64,000 nucleotides of DNA from Treponema sp. (GTDB lineage Bacteria > Spirochaetota > Spirochaetia > Treponematales > Treponemataceae), in NCBI GenBank assembly GCA_017464425.1, contig JAFUDX010000028.1, positions 62,001-126,000 on the forward strand, in the 5' to 3' direction. Every line of letters begins with the position of its first letter. Positions within the stretch are counted from its first letter, which is position 1. The notes below the pieces were generated by a model. The model saw only the letters and a program-made list of their open reading frames with translations, did not search any database and was not told the DNA's origin. Below, one piece after another: positions 61,056 through 64,000 of the stretch. The position numbers and the translations under genes are program-made.

Positions 61056-61098
61056 TTAACCGCCGTTAAACCACAACGGCGGTTTTCTTTTTCTATAC
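61056..61098 (+). promoter_or_regulatory. Late promoter of the right-end region (P5)
   Basis: Dyad TAACCGCCGTTA (61056-61067), 23 bp, TCTATACTT with -10 TATACT. The dyad is at the same time the left arm of the upstream terminator. The gap 60946-61336 holds terminator, promoter, a hairpin and a tRNA-like element. Confidence 0.72.
61057..61083 (+). terminator. Terminator of the packaging operon
   Basis: AACCGCCGTT and AACGGCGGTT, 10-bp perfect stem, 7-base loop, then TTTTCTTTTTCT. Overlaps the P5 dyad. Confidence 0.88.
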
Positions 61099-61121
61099 TT
61101 CCTTCATACGCTTTCATCAGA

Positions 61122-61167
61122 CAGCGGGCATGGCGGCAAGCCCCCACCGCGAACCGCCGTGTCCGCT
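61122..61167 (+). ncRNA. Strong hairpin at the start of the P5 transcript
   Basis: AGCGGGCATGGCGG (61122-61135) pairs with CCGCCGTGTCCGCT (61154-61167), 12 of 14 standard pairs plus G-T wobbles, 18-base loop. No coding function. Followed by the tRNA-like element. Confidence 0.5.
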
Positions 61168-61187
61168 CTTTTGATGTTAAGGGTTTT

Positions 61188-61301
61188 GAGTTGGATGACA
61201 CGAGAAGTGTCGGCAAGGGGTTTGCTTGCCGCCGTTTTTGAATTCGGTGCACAGGGTTCAACTGTAAATCGGCTATGGTGGTTCAAATCCATCCCAACTC
61301 A
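61188..61301 (+). ncRNA. tRNA-like element with an abnormal interior
   Basis: Seven-pair acceptor stem (GAGTTGG 61188-61194 with CCAACTC 61294-61300), canonical T-arm GGTGG-TTCAAAT-CCATC (61277-61293), discriminator A. Between them are GACAC/GTGTC (5-base loop), GGCAAG/CTTGCC (7-base loop GGGTTTG) and a 43-base arm closed by GCCG/CGGC. The 7-base loop lacks U33; the D-like loop lacks GG. Not a standard tRNA of known identity; it may be a degenerate tRNA, an unusual long-arm form, or a tRNA mimic. CCA not encoded. Confidence 0.45.
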
Positions 61302-61336
61302 TAAAAACACCCGCGAAAGCGGAAGGAGGTGTGCCG

Positions 61337-61552
61337 ATGAACAAATGGCTTAAAGGCTTCGTCAGTTTTTGGCTTTGGATTGCGGTGATTCTCGTGTCAT
61401 TTATGATGCTCGTCGTCTCCGTGGTCGCAAGCCCGATTCCGACGGTCGCCGTCACGATTTTTGCCGTGGTGATTTTCGGGCTTTCCATCGCAGTTCCGAT
61501 TATCAACCCTGCAATCTTCACGAAGCAGACCACAACGGCGACAGGCACTTAA
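61337..61552 (+). CDS. Small two-span membrane protein
   Basis: 71 residues, two hydrophobic segments (about 10-31 and 35-58), Thr-rich end. AAGGAGG lies seven bases before the ATG at 61337, the best ribosome site in the region. Late-expressed from P5. A lysis or membrane role is possible; no family recognised. Confidence 0.62.
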   Translation: MNKWLKGFVSFWLWIAVILVSFMMLVVSVVASPIPTVAVTIFAVVIFGLSIAVPIINPAIFTKQTTTATGT

Positions 61553-61650
61553 CGCGCCCGCGCCTTGCGATGAGAACTTGTGCATTTTGGCGGCGAGGAC
61601 GATTCAGCCGAGCCGCCATTTCTTACGAGCGGAAAAAAGGAGCGCAACGA

Positions 61651-62019
61651 ATGAAAGTGTATATTGCGGGGAAAGTGACGGGGCTTGATAAAACAACCGT
61701 CCTCTCAAAATTCTACGAAAGCGGAAAACAACTCAAAAAAAAAGGACACGCCGTAATGTCCCCAGCCGTTCTCGTCTTGAACGAGGGCTTTGAGCATGAG
61801 GACTATATGCACATCTGCTACGCGATGATTGATGTGTGCAATGCGGTCTGCATGCAGAAAGACTGGCAGAATTCAATAGGCGCGAGAATGGAACTGCAAT
61901 ATGCGGCAGACCACAGGAAAAAAATCATATACGAGGATTTCAGCACGAAAGAAAGCGGCTTCCCGATTGACAGGAACGGCTGGCTCGAAGAAAGCCGATG
62001 TATACAACGGCGGGGCTAA
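61651..62019 (+). CDS. DUF4406-like protein (deoxyribosyltransferase fold)
   Basis: 122 residues. MKVYIAGKVTGLDKTTVLSK, GHAVMSPAVLVLNEGFEHED and CNAVCMQKDWQNSIGARMEL match the DUF4406/nucleoside 2-deoxyribosyltransferase-like fold; such proteins are frequent in phages. May act on nucleotides. AAAGGAGCG precedes the ATG; a longer frame begun upstream has no site. Confidence 0.75.
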   Translation: MKVYIAGKVTGLDKTTVLSKFYESGKQLKKKGHAVMSPAVLVLNEGFEHEDYMHICYAMIDVCNAVCMQKDWQNSIGARMELQYAADHRKKIIYEDFSTKESGFPIDRNGWLEESRCIQRRG

Positions 62020-62049
62020 CGGCTGAATGAAAAAGGACTGGTGAAGCGT

Positions 62050-62157
62050 ATGAAAAAACAATACAAATGCGAAATTTGCAAGAGAGCAATATCGTCTGGA
62101 TTCCAACTTGACCCCGACGAGCAAATTCCCGAAATCAAACGACTGTACTTTTTGTAA
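62050..62157 (+). CDS. Tiny Cys-pair protein (35 aa)
   Basis: MKKQYKCEICKRAISSGFQL then DPDEQIPEIKRLYFL. One CxxC pair as at the start of a zinc ribbon, no second pair in frame. It overlaps the next frame by 50 bases, whose product starts with further CxxC, so one long zinc-finger protein split by a frameshift is possible. Confidence 0.4.
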   Translation: MKKQYKCEICKRAISSGFQLDPDEQIPEIKRLYFL

Positions 62158-62266
62158 GCGCAACAAAGTTTGCCCAAATGCACATCCGCCCAAACACGAT
62201 GACAGATATAATTCTTGCCCAATCAGAAAAAAGGAGCGGGAAACGCACGGAATCGGGGGATGTTGA
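62108..62266 (+). CDS. Small Cys-rich protein (52 aa)
   Basis: From a TTG start: MTPTSKFPKSNDCTFCKRNK, VCPNAHPPKHDDRYNSCPIR, ending GIGGC. Five Cys and two His suggest metal binding. No convincing ribosome site; could be reached by a frameshift from the preceding frame, in which case it would supply the missing second Cys pair. Confidence 0.35.
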   Translation: MTPTSKFPKSNDCTFCKRNKVCPNAHPPKHDDRYNSCPIRKKERETHGIGGC

Positions 62267-62267
62267 G

Positions 62268-62339
62268 ATGACTGATTCTGTAGTTTTTATTATCTGCATG
62301 ACAATCGTGCTTGTCGTAATGCTGACGCACTCGGAGTGA
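62268..62339 (+). CDS. Tiny membrane peptide (23 aa)
   Basis: MTDSVVFIICMTIVLVVMLT then HSE. One membrane span. GGGGGA is seven bases before the ATG, one base after the previous stop. Confidence 0.4.
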   Translation: MTDSVVFIICMTIVLVVMLTHSE

Positions 62340-62342
62340 AAA

Positions 62343-62675
62343 ATGAAACGCAGTCCGACACAAGCAGAGTGGGTGCGGCGATTCGGCAAGCCCGCGCTCA
62401 TTCTGCCAATCACAGGCTACTGGCTCAACAAAATATGGGTCGGTGAGAAGAAGGAAGAATACCGCGAGGACAAACCGTATTATCAGCGTCTGCTAAAAAA
62501 ATACAAGGATTTCCCGACTTTCACGGTCGGCTATCGGGCGGGCTACAGACTAGATTCTCCGATGGCGGTCTGTCTCTGCACATTGAGAAAAGGAGAAGGA
62601 CTTGAAGAATGGGGAGCAGAAAAAGGCAAGCGGTATTTCATTTTTTGCATTCTGAAAGTCTATGATTTTGAGTGA
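62343..62675 (+). CDS. ASCH/PUA-like domain protein
   Basis: 110 residues. ALILPITGYWLNKIWVGEKK then EEYREDKPYYQRLLKKYKDF and a late WGAEKGKRYFIFCILKVYDF fit the ASCH pattern (ligand or RNA/modified base binding). Last gene before the right end. GGAG lies six bases before the ATG. Function is inferred from fold only. Confidence 0.68.
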   Translation: MKRSPTQAEWVRRFGKPALILPITGYWLNKIWVGEKKEEYREDKPYYQRLLKKYKDFPTFTVGYRAGYRLDSPMAVCLCTLRKGEGLEEWGAEKGKRYFIFCILKVYDFE

Positions 62676-62683
62676 TTGTAACC

Positions 62684-62711
62684 TCAAATTCCCACACGAT
62701 GGGGAATTTGA
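62684..62711. repeat. Palindrome TCAAATTCCC-type near the right end
   Basis: TCAAATTCCCACAC and GATGGGGAATTTGA, 11 of 14 symmetric pairs, 152 bp from the right end. Same family as 50017-50044 and 49650-49673. Confidence 0.65.
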
Positions 62712-62721
62712 CCGCTCTTTG

Positions 62722-62831
62722 ACATAAAAAATGCTTTTTTCCCGCTCGGATTTATCACACATTATGCAAAGGCTTTACACAATATTCCCGATAAAAACCG
62801 CTTTTTCCCGAAAAATCCCGTCTTTTCGCTT
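62722..62831 (-). promoter_or_regulatory. Candidate transposase-binding sites at the right end
   Basis: Three inward-pointing sites: about 62722-62745 (CATAAAAAATGC-TTTTTTCCCG), 62790-62811 (GATAAAAACCGC-TTTTTCCCG) and 62808-62831 (CCGAAAAATCCCG-TCTTTTCGCTT). They share the pattern found at 24740-24763. Three sites within 140 bp of an end is the Mu R1-R3 style. Confidence 0.5.
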
Positions 62832-62859
62832 CCAAAACTCTATATTATCTATGCTTTTA

Positions 62860-64000
62860 TCACAAAGACAAACAGAACTGGTTCCGCAGCAAGAGCAAGG
62901 CGAGGACGTAGACCGCCATGCCGACAAGGCCAGAGCAAGCCAGCTGAAGCACAATCCCCATGTCAGTTTTCAAAAGAAAATACACGGCAACCGACATAAG
63001 TGCGCTCGCAAGCACACACTGAGCAGCATGAGGAAGAATCTTTTTGAATGCGAATATCCTTCTCGCGCACACAATCTGAAAAACCGTTACGGAACTTTCC
63101 GCGCACACCGTTGCAATTCCCGCACCGAGCGCACCTTTACTCGGAATCAGCACAAGATTGAGCGCGAAATTAATCACCGCTCCCAGAATCACCGAAATCA
63201 GCGTCAGACGCTCCCTGCCCAAAGGCATGAAAATCTGAATTCCGATAAGCCCGCTCAGGGAAATCGCGATGATAATCGGGTTCATAATTCTCATTGTTGG
63301 AATTGCAAGCTCATATCTCGCGCCGCTTAAAAGCAAAATGACAGGACGCGCTACAAGGCTTAATCCCACAGCACACGGAAAAGCAAGCAAAATCACCGCG
63401 TTCAATGCCTTTGCGGACAGCACGGAAAAATGCTCCTCGTCATGCTTGGAGACATAAAATGACAGCCTCGGCAGAAGAACCGTCACGGCAGCCGTAATGA
63501 CAGAAACGACAATTTTATTTACCCTTGTCGCCGCCGCGTAGAAACCGACCTGCTCATCCCCGCTGATGAGACCGAGCATCGTGGTATCAAGCGCCGTATA
63601 AATGCTGACCGCGACGCTCATCGCAAACAGCGTGAAAATCGGCTTGATATGTTTTTTGAGTTCTTTCTGAACACATTCGCCGAATGAAACATATTTCCAT
63701 GCATGAATAAAATTACAGATATTCGACCCGACAGAAGAGATGACACCGATCGCCGCATATTTAAGATAATCATCGCGAGTGCGAATAAACACGAACATGA
63801 GAACAACACTTATAATCTGAAAAATAATTGAACGAGCAGTAATATAAGCGAATTCTTCCAGGGCCGTATAAAGCCATTCAACTCCAAGCGTGACAAAAAG
63901 AATCGATGCGCCGCATACGGCAAGAAGTCTCCTGTATTCGGAAAACCTCGGGACAATCAAAAGCGACAGGAAAAGCAGGATATATGCGGCAATGGTCGAA
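62860..64000 (-). CDS. Wzx-type polysaccharide flippase (5' part outside window; 3' end cut by prophage)
   Basis: 380 codons visible, open to the window edge. Repeated membrane helices of the MATE/Wzx/MurJ type: VNKIVVSVITAAVTVLLPRL, GLSLVARPVILLLSGARYEL, ALSGLIGIQIFMPLGRERLT-like LSGLIGIQIFMPLGRERLTL. Moves lipid-linked repeat units across the membrane. The frame ends QFCLSL and a TGA whose bases come from the prophage end. Before insertion it read on ILE-K-E-R-L-K-K and stopped at the TGA overlapping glf ATG. Only seven residues are lost, so it may still work. Confidence 0.9.
   Translation of the reverse strand, partial: STIAAYILLFLSLLIVPRFSEYRRLLAVCGASILFVTLGVEWLYTALEEFAYITARSIIFQIISVVLMFVFIRTRDDYLKYAAIGVISSVGSNICNFIHAWKYVSFGECVQKELKKHIKPIFTLFAMSVAVSIYTALDTTMLGLISGDEQVGFYAAATRVNKIVVSVITAAVTVLLPRLSFYVSKHDEEHFSVLSAKALNAVILLAFPCAVGLSLVARPVILLLSGARYELAIPTMRIMNPIIIAISLSGLIGIQIFMPLGRERLTLISVILGAVINFALNLVLIPSKGALGAGIATVCAESSVTVFQIVCARRIFAFKKILPHAAQCVLASALMSVAVYFLLKTDMGIVLQLACSGLVGMAVYVLALLLLRNQFCLSL
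62863..62868. repeat. Target-site duplication CAAAGA, right copy
   Basis: Immediately right of the prophage CA end; identical to 24725-24730. Confidence 0.88.

Larger units (their letters stand above)
24731..62862. mobile_element. Complete Mu-like transposable prophage (38,132 bp)
   Basis: Bounded by TG...CA ends and a 6-bp direct repeat. Carries DDE transposase A, ATPase B, GemA, Mor, Ner-like and S24 repressor genes, a full Mu-type head set (gp27-30, G, I, T, gp35-37) and tail set (L, M, gp41, tape measure, N, P, gp45-48), lysis genes and a diversity-generating retroelement. Size is close to Mu (about 37 kb). No frameshifted essential gene was seen, so it may be inducible. Gene order is divergent from an internal immunity region, unlike Mu. 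It sits within the last codons of a flippase gene in the polysaccharide operon. Confidence 0.93.

Noticed and set aside
61104..61548. Minus-strand frames over the tRNA-like region (SWDGFEPP, MDLNHHS types)
   Set aside because: Well-known false translations antisense to tRNA-type T-arms and to the membrane-protein gene.
24731..62862. CRISPR array or serine/tyrosine integrase
   Set aside because: No regularly spaced repeats and no integrase motif seen; integration is explained by the DDE transposase and target duplication.

Overview
This window looks like a chromosome segment of a host-associated spirochete, most likely Treponema. That assignment is an inference from gene content: a Na+-pumping oxaloacetate decarboxylase, an LptD-like protein, UvrA, a GGDEF protein and a glycosyltransferase cluster. 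No rRNA or other taxonomic marker is visible. The window is host chromosome interrupted by one complete Mu-like transposable prophage of 38,132 bp.

Host left part (1-24724). A membrane diguanylate cyclase comes first, followed by a small leftward group (EIIA-like protein flanked by two tiny membrane peptides). Next are oadG-oadA-oadB (leftward), pncB (rightward), an atypical winged-helix regulator, an LptD-like outer-membrane protein and uvrA. From 15.7 to 24.7 kb there is a tightly coupled leftward polysaccharide operon of eight genes: six glycosyltransferases, one EpsG-like polymerase and UDP-galactopyranose mutase. Its upstream member, a Wzx-type flippase, lies at the far right of the window (62860 to the edge).

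Prophage (24731-62862). It begins with TG and ends with CA, and both ends carry the 6-bp direct repeat CAAAGA. Removing the prophage plus one repeat restores the flippase reading frame: seven more codons, then a TGA that overlaps the ATG of glf. The element therefore sits in the last codons of the flippase gene. The immunity region (S24-type repressor and Ner-like protein, 51.6-52.8 kb) is in the interior. Leftward from it run the transposition genes (A and B homologues), GemA, Mor, then head, tail and baseplate genes, a receptor-binding protein and a reverse transcriptase. Rightward run a moron, lysis genes, small terminase, large terminase, portal, the F-like head protein and small accessory genes. 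This divergent layout differs from the colinear Mu map.

Main systems. (1) A diversity-generating retroelement: a 117-bp template repeat and a 117-bp variable repeat in the tail-tip gene differ at 12 positions, all of them adenines of the template on the coding strand. (2) A set of five, possibly six, phage late promoters. Each has the dyad TAAC-N4-GTTA (one copy with one mismatch) exactly 23 bp upstream of a conserved 9-bp block containing the -10. Five of them are fused to the intrinsic terminator, or a terminator-like hairpin, of the preceding operon. The Mor-family protein is the obvious candidate activator. (3) A left-end module of a 41-residue protein, an ABC ATPase-GNAT fusion and a formyltransferase-like protein, controlled by one of these promoters. 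Its position resembles that of mom in Mu, and it is a candidate DNA-modification or anti-restriction system. (4) A right-end late transcript that starts with a strong hairpin and a tRNA-like fold. (5) A palindrome family found inside, in front of, and 10+ kb away from a DUF3102-like gene.
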